The notes below the pieces were generated by a model. It made no database searches and was not told where the DNA came from. It was given only the letters and a program-made list of their open reading frames with translations. From positions 1-64,000 of the forward strand of contig NZ_JACBFS010000001.1 in assembly GCF_022138605.1 (NCBI RefSeq): a stretch of DNA of 64,000 nucleotides, in the 5' to 3' direction. Positions 52,189 to 60,310 of the stretch are shown here, piece after piece. The position numbers and the translations under genes are program-made. Source of the DNA: Xanthobacter sp. NM-25. Its GTDB lineage: Bacteria; Pseudomonadota; Alphaproteobacteria; Rhizobiales; Xanthobacteraceae. The stretch's first letter is position 1; each line of letters opens with the position of its first letter.

Positions 52189-54260
52189 GCGAGCCCGGCC
52201 AGTCTGTCGCCACGCTGCCGCCGGTTACGGTCGCCGTCTCGGTGCTGTGCATCGACGGTGCCCAGAGTGCCGGCCTGATCTCCATCCAGGATCTGGCGGG
52301 CCTGGTTGGGGTGGCCTCCGTAGGGGCTTACCGCGGCTATCAGACCTATGCGGAGATGGTGGGCGACCTTACCGCCCCGGCGGGCACCATCGCCGAGGTG
52401 ACCAGCGGCGCGGTCGGCGATGGTGGCGCCGGACGTTATCTCAAGACCGAGGCGGGTGCAGGGGGCTGGACATATGTTGCGCCGCCTCCGTTGGTCAGCG
52501 CCGACGTCCCGGCGATCCTCGATGCCATCACTATCACCGGGAGCGGCCTGGCAAGCGGGGGAGGCTCCATCGCCGCCAACCGCACCATCGACGTGGCAGA
52601 GGCGAGTGAGGCGGACGCTGCGGCGATGATCGGCACCGGTGTCATGACCGGGCGCCGGATGGCCGCAGCCCTTGCCAACCTCGGGCGGGTGGATGTGATC
52701 CCCAATGTGGACGACTGGCGAGAGGTGGAGGTCGACGCGACGGGACGGATCGTCAAGGGGCAGATGACGGACCTCTCGTCTTGGATCGCGGTTGACGGGG
52801 ATCTGGTGCGCGACCTTGACCCGACCGTGCGGCAGCACGGGGGGGATGCCCCACTGGTGGGTGATTGGCGAGAGGTGGAGGTCGATGCCACGGGACGGAT
52901 CGTCACCGGCTGGCAGACTGATGGCACCTTGTGGCGCGCGGTCTCCGGCACCCTCTCCCAGGTGTCTGGGGGCAGCGCCAGCGGCGGCAGCGACAGCGTC
53001 GATTACGATTACCAATACACCACGGGCCACGCGCTCCTCAGCGCCGATGCCAACGTGGATTACATGATCATTGTGATGGGCCAGTCATGGGCGGGGGGCG
53101 CCCCCTACAGCGAGAGCGACCCCACGGTCACGACCACACCGCAGCATCCCGGCGCGGCCCTCATGTTTGATGCCGGGAGCCGTCCCCAGGGGGCACTCGT
53201 CTCGTCTTATGTGGATCTGGCGGAGTCTGTTGGTGGGTCTCCTGAGGGGCAAGAGACCGTGTGCTCTGGCATGGCCGACGTCATCATGACGACGCTGCAG
53301 GCCAATCTGGGGCGCAAGCCGCGCATCATCTGGACCACGGCGGCCCGGGATGGGACCGCCTATTACGGCGGCCCGAGCGCCTCAGACTTGGGCCTCAAGA
53401 GGGGCTCCGCGACCTACAATGAGGCCATGCGCCTGGTGCGGCGGGGATATGAGATCTCCGGCGGCTTGGGTCGCAAACTGGAGGTGCTTGCCGTCCAGCT
53501 GCACCACGGGGAGCAGGATTTTTCCGACGGACTGCCCGAGGCGCTGTACGGCCGTGCGCTGGATCAGCTCCAGATGCACCTTGAGGAGGACATCCGCAAG
53601 ATTACCGGCCAGACCACCCGAGTGCGGATGTATGCGGCGCAGACCAACCGGGCCGCAAACGGGGTGATCGGCCCGCCTGGCGCCCCGGCGCTGGCGGTGC
53701 TGGCGGCGGAGGATCGCAACCCCATGATCCGCTGCGTCGGCCCGAGCTACCAGTCTCCACCGGCGTCCGACCATGCCCACCTCTTGGCGCGCGGCTATCG
53801 CTGGCTTGGGTGCCTCGACGGGCGGGCCATCGTCGATGATCTGTTTGGCCCCTACCAGCGGGCCCTGCGGGTGGTGGAGGCGTATTGGCAGACCACCACG
53901 ACCATCCGCCTGCGCTACTCCAAGGCCCTGGCACTGGAGACGACGGACGATCTGGTGCTCATCTCGACCCTTGGCGCCGGCCGTGGCGTGACGTTTGCCG
54001 ACGGCTCGGGGAGCCCGCCGACCGTCACCGGCATTGCGCTTGTCTCCGCCGACACAATCGAGGTCACCCTCTCCGCGGCACCGACGGGACTGCGGCCCCG
54101 GGTCTTTGTGGCGGCCTATCGCACGGAGGGGGGCTCAGGCTCCACCGAGGGGCCACGCTCGGCGATCCGATCCGCGACGGCGTTCTACACGGACACGTTG
54201 ACCTCGACGGACCTCTACTACTGGGCCTGTCACGAGACCATCACCCTCCCCAACATCTGA
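52185..54260 (+). CDS. Tail fibre with SGNH (sialate O-acetylesterase-like) hydrolase domain
   Basis: 691 aa. N-terminal fibre shaft with two repeats of WREVEVDATGRIV (nucleotides 52717 and 52865). From about residue 290 an SGNH hydrolase: block I MIIVMGQSWAGG (candidate nucleophile S301), an HHGEQDF block corresponding to QGE-x-D in acetylesterases, and D529/H532 in SDHAHLLARGY. Such fibre domains deacetylate host polysaccharide to reach the receptor. The C-terminal part is an Ig-like beta domain (ALVSADTIEVTLSAAPTGL). The enzymatic part is inferred from motif order. Confidence 0.78.
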   Translation: MSEPGQSVATLPPVTVAVSVLCIDGAQSAGLISIQDLAGLVGVASVGAYRGYQTYAEMVGDLTAPAGTIAEVTSGAVGDGGAGRYLKTEAGAGGWTYVAPPPLVSADVPAILDAITITGSGLASGGGSIAANRTIDVAEASEADAAAMIGTGVMTGRRMAAALANLGRVDVIPNVDDWREVEVDATGRIVKGQMTDLSSWIAVDGDLVRDLDPTVRQHGGDAPLVGDWREVEVDATGRIVTGWQTDGTLWRAVSGTLSQVSGGSASGGSDSVDYDYQYTTGHALLSADANVDYMIIVMGQSWAGGAPYSESDPTVTTTPQHPGAALMFDAGSRPQGALVSSYVDLAESVGGSPEGQETVCSGMADVIMTTLQANLGRKPRIIWTTAARDGTAYYGGPSASDLGLKRGSATYNEAMRLVRRGYEISGGLGRKLEVLAVQLHHGEQDFSDGLPEALYGRALDQLQMHLEEDIRKITGQTTRVRMYAAQTNRAANGVIGPPGAPALAVLAAEDRNPMIRCVGPSYQSPPASDHAHLLARGYRWLGCLDGRAIVDDLFGPYQRALRVVEAYWQTTTTIRLRYSKALALETTDDLVLISTLGAGRGVTFADGSGSPPTVTGIALVSADTIEVTLSAAPTGLRPRVFVAAYRTEGGSGSTEGPRSAIRSATAFYTDTLTSTDLYYWACHETITLPNI

Positions 54261-54271
54261 CGAGGCCCTCA

Positions 54272-55066
54272 ATGGGTACGATCATCACGCGCCTGCCCTA
54301 TGTCTCCGCCGATGCGGCGGCCCTCTCGCCGCTCGACATCACCGATGCCGAGATTGCACTCTACAACTCTGGCATGGTCTCCGCCTGGTACAGGGCGGCG
54401 GACGGCTGGGACGAGTCTGCCGGGCTCACCGATCGGATGGGGAGCACCACGCGGCTGGCCCCGGTCACGGTCGCGCCGACGCGGACGGACATGGCCGCCT
54501 ATAACGGCAAGCCGGCGCTTGTCTACGGGGCGGAGGGGGCGTCATCCGGCGATATGAGGGCGGCAGGCAAGCTGCCCACCAACAGCTCGTTTACGATCGC
54601 CCTGGTGGGGCGCCACGGCCCGAGCGACAACGCCAACCTCGTGGGCAATGACAACGATGCGGGCCTCACCGTCATATCGCAGAGCAGCCTCGGGGCATTT
54701 ACATTTTTGATCGGTGGCACGACGGTGCAGACCAATACGGGCACTGTCTCCAGCTACTACCGACCCTATGCGGGCGGCCCCAGCCTCGTGCTCGCGTCTT
54801 GGGACAATGACGCTAAGTCGTCATCGTTTCGGATCCAGCGTGGCGAGTATGAGCGCATCTCCACCACCGGGTTTGGCGCCGTCGTCAACACGGAGGGCAC
54901 GCTGCACGTGGGTGCTGCCGGCACCGCCTCGTCGGGCCGTGTCGGGGGCGGCGACATTGCCGAGATCATGATCCTGCCTGTCGCGCTGCACGCTACCGCG
55001 CATGCGGACTTGCGTGCGACGATTGAGGACTACCTCGGCACCCGTTACGGCATCGCCGCTCCGTAA
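54272..55066 (+). CDS. LamG/concanavalin-like tail protein (264 aa)
   Basis: The region WYRAADGWDESAGLTDRMGSTTRLAPVTVAPTRTDMAAYNGKPALVY and later GGDIAEIMILPVALHATAHADLRATIEDYLGTRYGI follow the concanavalin A-like fold of phage tail proteins (final short helix DYLGTRYG is typical). Likely a carbohydrate-contacting tip component. ATG 54272 lies 9 bases after the fibre stop; the longer open frame upstream is a shadow of the fibre gene. Confidence 0.65.
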   Translation: MGTIITRLPYVSADAAALSPLDITDAEIALYNSGMVSAWYRAADGWDESAGLTDRMGSTTRLAPVTVAPTRTDMAAYNGKPALVYGAEGASSGDMRAAGKLPTNSSFTIALVGRHGPSDNANLVGNDNDAGLTVISQSSLGAFTFLIGGTTVQTNTGTVSSYYRPYAGGPSLVLASWDNDAKSSSFRIQRGEYERISTTGFGAVVNTEGTLHVGAAGTASSGRVGGGDIAEIMILPVALHATAHADLRATIEDYLGTRYGIAAP

Positions 55067-55097
55067 CGGTTGCACTGCATCTCCGCCACAGATGGAT

Positions 55098-55121
55098 GGC
55101 CGCCCAAGTGGCGGCCTTTTT
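55098..55121 (+). terminator. Rho-independent terminator of the late operon
   Basis: GGCCGCC (55098-55104) and GGCGGCC (55110-55116) form a 7-bp stem with loop CAAGT, followed by TTTTT. It lies between the last tail gene and the truncated endolysin gene. Confidence 0.85.
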
Positions 55122-55142
55122 GTTGCCTGAAAGGACACCCCA

Positions 55143-55472
55143 ATGCAGGTTATCGAGATGCAGCGCATGTTGCAGGCGCTGGGTTATGACATCGGCCCCA
55201 CCGGTGCAGACGGCGCCATCGGCCGCCGGACCACCGATGCGGTGGCGGCGTTCCAGCGAGCGGCTGGGCTTAATGTGGTCTACCCCGGCACGGTCGGCCC
55301 CAAGACCGAGGCGGCGCTCGCCGCGGCCTATGCGGCGCGGACGGGCGCCGATGTGGGCGTGAGCGCAACCCCGCTGCTGCCCTGGCTGGCTGAGGCCAAG
55401 CGGCTGCGGGGGGTCGAGGAAATCCCCGGCGCGCGCTCCAACAGCACCATCATGTCGTGGGCGCGGCGCTGA
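55143..55472 (+). pseudogene. Truncated endolysin: peptidoglycan-binding domain plus start of a TIGR02594-like domain
   Basis: 109 aa. Residues 1-60 are a PG_binding_1 domain (VIEMQRMLQALGYDIGPTGADGAIGRRTTDAVAAFQRAAG). Residues 78-109 (LPWLAEAKRLRGVEEIPGARSNSTIMSWARR) read like the first 30 residues of TIGR02594-type endolysin domains, which normally continue for another 90 residues with a catalytic Cys. The frame stops at 55470-55472, inside transposase site R2, 43 bases before the prophage end. The catalytic part is lost, so it is probably non-functional as a hydrolase. Confidence 0.75.
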
Positions 55473-55515
55473 CATTCGATCTTGCGCGCGCTGACATTCG
55501 ATTTTGCGCGCTACA
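55468..55515 (-). repeat. Prophage right terminus with transposase sites R2 and R1
   Basis: Two direct copies of GCTGACATTCGAT(C/T)TTGCG plus CG, at 55468-55488 and 55490-55510 (22-bp period), then CTACA ending at 55515. Read inward, R1 matches the left terminus. Confidence 0.88.
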
Positions 55516-55520
55516 CTCCG
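55516..55520. repeat. Right copy of 5-bp target-site duplication CTCCG
   Basis: Identical to 14916-14920; directly follows the terminal CA of the prophage. Confidence 0.95.
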
Positions 55521-55930
55521 ATCTCGACCCGCGGTTGTTCGACACTACGTCGTGGCCGGTGGTGTTCGCCCATTTTCCCGAACTCGGCGAGCCCGACCGC
55601 GTCGAGCGCCTGCTGAGCGGCGTGACCCGGGTGCTGGCGCAGGAAACCCCTTTCGTGATGGTCTGGATTCCACCAACGCACGACCATGACGACGAGCCCC
55701 ATGCGGATGAGAAGGCCGCGACTGTCTGGCTGAAAGCGCACCGGGCTCGGCTCAATGCACACTGCCGGGGCTATCTCTATCTGGTGCGGGACGAGAAACT
55801 GGCCGCAGAGCTGGACGGCCGCATCCGCACCGTCGCCCGAATGTATGCCTTCCCCCTCCGACTTGTGCCCTCACGCGAGGCGGCCCTCGCCGCGGCAGCC
55901 CCACTGTTGCGATCGGCGCCAAGCGCCTGA
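55516..55930 (+). pseudogene. 3' part of the host gene interrupted by the prophage
   Basis: Continues the fragment at 14893-14920: removing the prophage and one CTCCG joins ...GCG CCC TCC GAT CTC GAC... in frame, giving MTDAALAPS followed by DLDPRLFDTTSWPVVFAHFP and a 145-residue product. Conserved-looking features are VVFAHFPELGE, ETPFVMVWIPPTHDHDDEPHADEKA and RLNAHCRGYLYLVRD. The His/Asp-rich HDHDDEPH stretch may bind a metal. I do not recognise the family. Now headless and presumably silent unless the prophage excises. Confidence 0.88.
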
Positions 55931-56169
55931 GGCCACGCGCCTGAGGCCACGCGCCGCGCGGACACCCATCGCCACCGCGCGACCGCCACCCACCGGCGGC
56001 CGTGCACCCGCTCGCCCGTCGCCACGGCGCCCCCCTCCATCCAAGCGAAGCCAACGGCGCCACGCGGGCGCGCCACAGCACGCGCGCAGGCGCAAAGCGC
56101 CGCAGCACATCCTGAAATCGCCGATTGAATGGAAGGTCTCGGATCGCCAGCCGCTGTCGGATGGCAAGA

Positions 56170-56245
56170 TGGTGCCGCGGAAGGGATTCGAACCCCCGAC
56201 CCACGCATTACGAATGCGTTGCTCTACCAGCTGAGCTACCGCGGC
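56170..56245 (-). tRNA. tRNA-Thr (anticodon CGT)
   Basis: Full cloverleaf on the minus strand: acceptor GCCGCGG/CCGCGGC, D-arm GCTCAGCTGGTAGAGC, anticodon stem ACGCA/TGCGT with loop TTCGTAA (anticodon CGT, reads ACG), T-arm GGGGGTTCGAATCCC, discriminator A and encoded CCA (56170-56172). 76 nt. The prophage is not inserted in it. Confidence 0.97.
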
Positions 56246-56344
56246 ACGCCGCTTCTCATACGGGCACCATCCGGCATTTTCAAGGGGAAGGCTGTGGACG
56301 ACCCCAGCCGCGCCGCACCCTTTCGCGGGATCCGCGCGCCAGCC

Positions 56345-56752
56345 CTAATAGGTCAACACCGCCGGCAGGGTCTTCGCCTCCTCGATCCAGCGCGCCACCA
56401 TGCTTTCCGCCGGCAGGGCGCGCACCAGCTTCTTAGTGGCGTTCACCTCGGCCATGGCCTTGGTGAGATTGGCGGGGTTGCGGGTCTTCAGCTCCTTCAC
56501 CGTGTCCACGCCAGCGGCTTCCAGCAGCTCGGAATACTCCTCACCGATGCCCTTTACCCGCATCAGATCCGCCATATTGGCCCATTTGAGGATGCGCGGC
56601 GCCTCAATCCCGGTCTTCGCGGCCAGGTCCTGACGCCCCTTGGGGCTCGCGGCCGCCGCCAGCAGATCCGCCGTGGTCAGGATGCCGACCCCCTTCAGCT
56701 TCTCCGCGAAGACCGGCCCGATGCCTTCGATGTCAATGACCGGATAGGACAT
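56345..56752 (-). CDS. DUF4332 helix-hairpin-helix protein
   Basis: 135 aa with two helix-hairpin-helix units: YPVIDIEGIGPVFAEKLKGVGILTTADLLAAAASPKGR and LMRVKGIGEEYSELLEAAGVDTVKELKTRNPANL. This is the DUF4332 layout, usually thought to contact DNA without sequence specificity. ATG at 56752 with GGAGGA upstream; the longer upstream reading is unlikely. Single gene, no operon partner. Confidence 0.8.
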   Translation of the reverse strand: MSYPVIDIEGIGPVFAEKLKGVGILTTADLLAAAASPKGRQDLAAKTGIEAPRILKWANMADLMRVKGIGEEYSELLEAAGVDTVKELKTRNPANLTKAMAEVNATKKLVRALPAESMVARWIEEAKTLPAVLTY

Positions 56753-56852
56753 GTCTTTCCTCCCGAACACGCGATTCCCAAGCAAGACGCCGCTATCAGG
56801 GCACAACCTGCGTCAATTGCAAGTCACCGGGCGCCCCGACATGACACCCCGC

Positions 56853-57233
56853 TCACAGAACCTGCCGCAGACCGGGCACCGCGCGCACCACCGCGTCGAT
56901 TTCCGCATCGCCTACGCTTTCGCGGGCATAGGCGACGATGTCGCGCACCGCCTCCTGCACCTGCGGCATGGTGAGGCCCTGCGCCATCATGCGATCGGCC
57001 ACATGCATCAGCCGCGCGACACCACCGAAATGGCGTTCCGATAGCGCCGGTGCCGGCTCCTCCGGCGTGGCGGCGAGCACCTCGGGAATCCAGGGATGCG
57101 CCGCCAGCAGCGGGGCCAGCGCCTCGTGGGGCGCCTCATGACACAGGAATTTGAGCACGATGCCGACCAGGCTGCGGGCCGTGCCCGGCGAGACATCGAG
57201 GTGCTGCGTCAGTCGGGCGATCAAATCGTCCAT
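56853..57233 (-). CDS. Hypothetical helical protein (126 aa)
   Basis: Not recognised with certainty. All-helical design with repeated Ala/Leu pattern: LIARLTQHLDVSPGTARSLVGIVLKFLCHEAPHEALAPLLAAHP, later MMAQGLTMPQVQEAVRDIVAYARESVGDAEIDAVVRAVP. This recalls small DUF2267/DUF2780-like proteins. ATG at 57233 preceded by AGGAGA. It is followed divergently by the HerA-like ATPase gene. Confidence 0.65.
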   Translation of the reverse strand: MDDLIARLTQHLDVSPGTARSLVGIVLKFLCHEAPHEALAPLLAAHPWIPEVLAATPEEPAPALSERHFGGVARLMHVADRMMAQGLTMPQVQEAVRDIVAYARESVGDAEIDAVVRAVPGLRQVL

Positions 57234-57440
57234 CGGGATCTCCTTGCGCCGCATCGCATGAGAGGGGCCGCACCTTGCCGGGGGCTGTCCTGGGACGCAA
57301 GAGGCCACGGGATGGCCACGGGCTAGCCGCGGGGCAGCCGACGGACGGGCACAAGCCCCTTGCCCCTGCGCCCCCAAGCGCGCGAGAAATCTAGGAACCG
57401 ATTCACCCCCAGCCGGCCGCTCGCGGCCGAGGGATGCGCC

Positions 57441-59147
57441 ATGACACAGCCCGTTTCGAGCCCGGATATGGACGGCAAGATCTTCCTTGGCCGGCTGGAG
57501 CCCCCCACCGGCGGCAAAACGGCCAGCACCGGCGTGGTGGAAGGCGGTGAATACCTTGCTCTGCACCTTGCCAATCGCCACGGCCTGGTCACCGGCGCCA
57601 CCGGAACGGGCAAGACGGTGACCCTCCAGGTGCTGGCCGAAGGCTTCTCCCGGGCCGGCGTGCCGGTGTTCGCGGCGGATGTGAAGGGCGACCTCTCGGG
57701 CATCGCAGCCATCGGCGAGGCCAAGGATTTCCTGCTGAAGCGCGCGGCCGAGGTGGGCATCACCTATCAGCCGGACAGCTTCCCGGTCATCTTCTGGGAT
57801 GTGTTCGGCGAGAAGGGCCATCCCATCCGCGCCACGGTCTCGGAGATGGGTCCGCTCCTGCTGGCGCGCCTGATGGGCCTCAACGATACCCAGGAAGGCG
57901 TGCTCAACATCGCCTTCCGGCTGGCCGACGAGCAGGGCCTGCTATTGCTGGACCTCAAGGACCTGCGGGCGATGCTGGCCTATGTGGCGGAAAACGCCGC
58001 CAGCCTCACCACGCAATATGGCAATGTCTCCTCCCAGACGGTGGGGGCCATTCAGCGGCAGCTTCTGGTGCTGGAAAACCAGGGCGCCGACAAATTCTTC
58101 GGCGAGCCCGCTCTCGATATTCACGACCTGATGCGGATCGACCGCACGGGATATGGAACCATCTCGGTTCTGGCATCGGACAAACTGATGTCGTCGCCGC
58201 GGCTTTATGCATGCTTCCTGCTGTGGCTACTGTCCGAATTGTTCGAGCAGCTGCCGGAGGTGGGTGATCCGGACAAGCCGAAGCTCGTCTTTTTCTTCGA
58301 TGAGGCGCACCTGCTGTTCGACGAAGCGCCCAAGATCCTACTGGAGAAAGTCGAGCAGGTGGTGAGGCTGATCCGCTCGAAGGGCGTCGGGGTCTATTTC
58401 GTCACGCAAAATCCCCTCGACGTGCCCGAAAGCGTGCTGGCGCAGCTCGGCAACCGGGTGCAGCACGCCCTGCGGGCCTTCACCCCGCGAGATCAGAAAG
58501 CGGTGAAGGCGGCCGCGGAGACTTTCCGGCCCAACCCGAAGCTGAACACCGCCCAGGTCATCATGGAGCTGGGCAAGGGCGAGGCCTTGATCTCGACCCT
58601 GGAAGGCAATGGCGTGCCGTCCGTCGTGCAGCGCACCCTGGTCCGCCCGCCGGCGGCGCGGGTCGGGCCCATCACCGAGGCGGAACGGGCGGCGGTGATG
58701 GCGCGCAGCCCCGTCGGTCATGCCTATGACACGCCGGTGGACCGCGATTCTGCCTTCGAGATGCTGCAGCGGCGCGCAGAGCAAAGGAGCACAGCTCCCG
58801 CCTCTGCCCCCGCCTCGCCCTCCGCCCCCAGCGGCGCGGCAGGCTCTGTCATCACCTCCGCCGGCGGCGGCCTGCTCGATGCGGTGCTCGGCACGGTGCT
58901 GGGGCGGCCCGAGGTTCGCACCGAGCCCCTGCCGCAGGGAAATACCCCGACGCCGCGCACGGCCGGTACCAAGTCCACCCGCAGTTCGGTGCCCAAAAGC
59001 TCCGTGCCCAAAACCGGCCGCAGCAGCACCCGCATGTCGACGACAGAAGTGGTGGTGCGGCAGGTCGCCCGCTCGGTCGCCACCCAAGTGGGCACCCAGC
59101 TGGGGCGCGCGATCCTGCGCGGAATCCTGGGCAATCTGAGCCGCTGA
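57441..59147 (+). CDS. HerA-like/DUF853 (YjgR family) AAA ATPase
   Basis: 568 aa P-loop ATPase. Walker A is GATGTGKTV near residue 55; the FAADVKGDLSGIA segment (DVKGDLSG) is the DUF853 signature; Walker B is LVFFFDEAHLLF; an Arg-containing sensor region sits in FVTQNPLDVPESVLAQLGNRVQHALRAF. Residues 430-568 are a low-complexity Ala/Ser/Thr-Pro linker with a C-terminal basic helix (VVRQVARSVATQVGTQLGRAILRGILG), typical of the family. Role in the cell not established; a DNA translocase or helicase is assumed. Confidence 0.88.
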   Translation: MTQPVSSPDMDGKIFLGRLEPPTGGKTASTGVVEGGEYLALHLANRHGLVTGATGTGKTVTLQVLAEGFSRAGVPVFAADVKGDLSGIAAIGEAKDFLLKRAAEVGITYQPDSFPVIFWDVFGEKGHPIRATVSEMGPLLLARLMGLNDTQEGVLNIAFRLADEQGLLLLDLKDLRAMLAYVAENAASLTTQYGNVSSQTVGAIQRQLLVLENQGADKFFGEPALDIHDLMRIDRTGYGTISVLASDKLMSSPRLYACFLLWLLSELFEQLPEVGDPDKPKLVFFFDEAHLLFDEAPKILLEKVEQVVRLIRSKGVGVYFVTQNPLDVPESVLAQLGNRVQHALRAFTPRDQKAVKAAAETFRPNPKLNTAQVIMELGKGEALISTLEGNGVPSVVQRTLVRPPAARVGPITEAERAAVMARSPVGHAYDTPVDRDSAFEMLQRRAEQRSTAPASAPASPSAPSGAAGSVITSAGGGLLDAVLGTVLGRPEVRTEPLPQGNTPTPRTAGTKSTRSSVPKSSVPKTGRSSTRMSTTEVVVRQVARSVATQVGTQLGRAILRGILGNLSR

Positions 59148-59339
59148 GCGCGGCCACCCGTTACCATATCCGGCCAAAAAGTAACACCCGACCCAGGTAG
59201 GGGGCGGTTGCCTCAGGGGTGCCGAAGAGATAATCTCCCATGTTACCGGTGCGATTGCGGGGTCGTGCTGGAGGTTCATTGATGCGTGAGCGTCGTGTGA
59301 GAACCATGACGCTCGGCGCACAGTTCATCGGAGCGCCTT

Positions 59340-59786
59340 ATGAAGGTGTTACCCACCGCCCGCATTCTTCTCGTTGATTCCCAATCCGACCGGCGCGATG
59401 CGCTGCGGCTTGCCCTGACGGCCTTCGGCGTCGGTGCGGTTCTGGAGGCGGCCTCCACCGCCGAGGCCGCCGAGCCGCAGTTTCAGGGTGCCGTCGACGT
59501 TCTGGTCGTCCATACCGATGACCCGGATCAGGCGCCAGAGAACCCCTTTCGGGATGGCAATGGTGTGCCCACCATCCTGATCGCGGAGCTCCCCACCCAG
59601 GCGTTGATGCGCCTGGCGGCGCGCGGCGGATACGACGCAGCCGTGGGGGCGCCACTGGCCCCGCGCCTGCTGTATCGGCGGATTGGTTCGGTCATGCAGC
59701 GGGCCCGGCGCGTGGTGCGCAGCCTGGCGCCGGATGCGCCTCGCGTTGCCAGCGAGCCCGCAGCAGCCCTCGTCCCGACCAACTGA
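59340..59786 (+). CDS. Degenerate receiver-domain protein (148 aa)
   Basis: Receiver-like fold: RILLVDSQSDRRDALRLALTAFGVGAVLEAASTAEA corresponds to beta1 to beta2, VDVLVVHTDDP to beta3, VPTILIAE to beta4 and YDAAVGAPLAPRLLYRRI to beta5. The phosphoacceptor Asp position is His58 and the conserved Lys before Pro is Ala (GAP for xKP), so canonical phosphorylation is unlikely. The tail resembles ANTAR/PatA-type linkers only weakly. Probably a phosphorylation-independent regulator; no partner kinase in the window. Confidence 0.65.
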   Translation: MKVLPTARILLVDSQSDRRDALRLALTAFGVGAVLEAASTAEAAEPQFQGAVDVLVVHTDDPDQAPENPFRDGNGVPTILIAELPTQALMRLAARGGYDAAVGAPLAPRLLYRRIGSVMQRARRVVRSLAPDAPRVASEPAAALVPTN

Positions 59787-60310
59787 AAACGGCGGTCCCG
59801 GCGCCCCAGGCCGATCGCCGGGGCGCGCGGGAGCGCTCACAGACGGAGCACTCTCGGACAGCGCGTGCGCGTGGCATTGGGCACGTTGGATCCCGGGGGG
59901 GCGTGGCGGGGAGCCAAGGCCTGCGCGCGCGGCTTGCCGGTTTTACGACGATACGGCCGACCTGAACTCCGTATGACGGGCAGGTTCGGCCGGAACACAG
60001 GACGGGCGGGCGAGCAGCGGCCTCCCTCTCGACCTGCACCTCCGCCCTGCCCGCCCAGCTTCGAGACGTCAGTCGGAGGCCACGCTTGGCCGCTAGAGCG
60101 AGCGGGCTGGCCCGCCGGTTCTCCACCAAAGGGGAGAGCGGGGTTGAGCCGCCCCGCCTGTCGCTCATGCTTGGCTGTCATGCTTGACTGTCATGCTTGG
60201 CTGATGGCCCTTCGCCAATCATGTCTTGCCCGCCGGCGTCCCCGGCGCCAGCATCCGCCGGGAATCACGCAGGCGATGCGCGGCATCGTGGCGGCGGCAG
60301 GAGGCAAGTG
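59787..60310. other. Intergenic region with a 13-bp tandem repeat
   Basis: No supported gene in 524 bases. Contains GC-rich inverted stretches (GGGCGGGC about 60003 with GCCCGCCC about 60049) and, close to the peptidase gene, three tandem copies of TCATGCTTG(G/A)CTG (60165-60203). Confidence 0.5.
60165..60203 (+). repeat. Three tandem copies of a 13-bp unit
   Basis: TCATGCTTGGCTG, TCATGCTTGACTG, TCATGCTTGGCTG in direct succession, about 110 bases before the M20 peptidase start. Confidence 0.85.

Larger units (their letters stand above)
14921..55515 (+). mobile_element. Complete transposable (Mu-like) siphophage prophage, 40,595 bp
   Basis: Both ends are defined by related inverted termini (TGTGAACCGCAAGATAGGAT at the left; the right end read inward is TGTAGCGCGCAAAATCGAAT, 19 of the first 27 bases identical) and by the CTCCG duplication. 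Order of modules: repressor/Ner, early region with a reversed accessory cassette, MuA-MuB, accessory early genes, GemA, Mor/C-like activator, endolysin, terminase, portal, head, capsid, tail completion, tube, chaperone with frameshift, tape measure, lambda-like tail tip, fibre. No contractile-sheath, baseplate-spike or gpD/gpI-type Mu tail genes are present, so a non-contractile tail is expected. Apart from the truncated last gene, all modules look intact. Confidence 0.95.

Noticed and set aside
56170..56245. tRNA-Thr as the integration site of the prophage.
   Set aside because: The prophage ends at 55515 with a 5-bp duplication typical of transposition; no tRNA sequence is duplicated at the left end.
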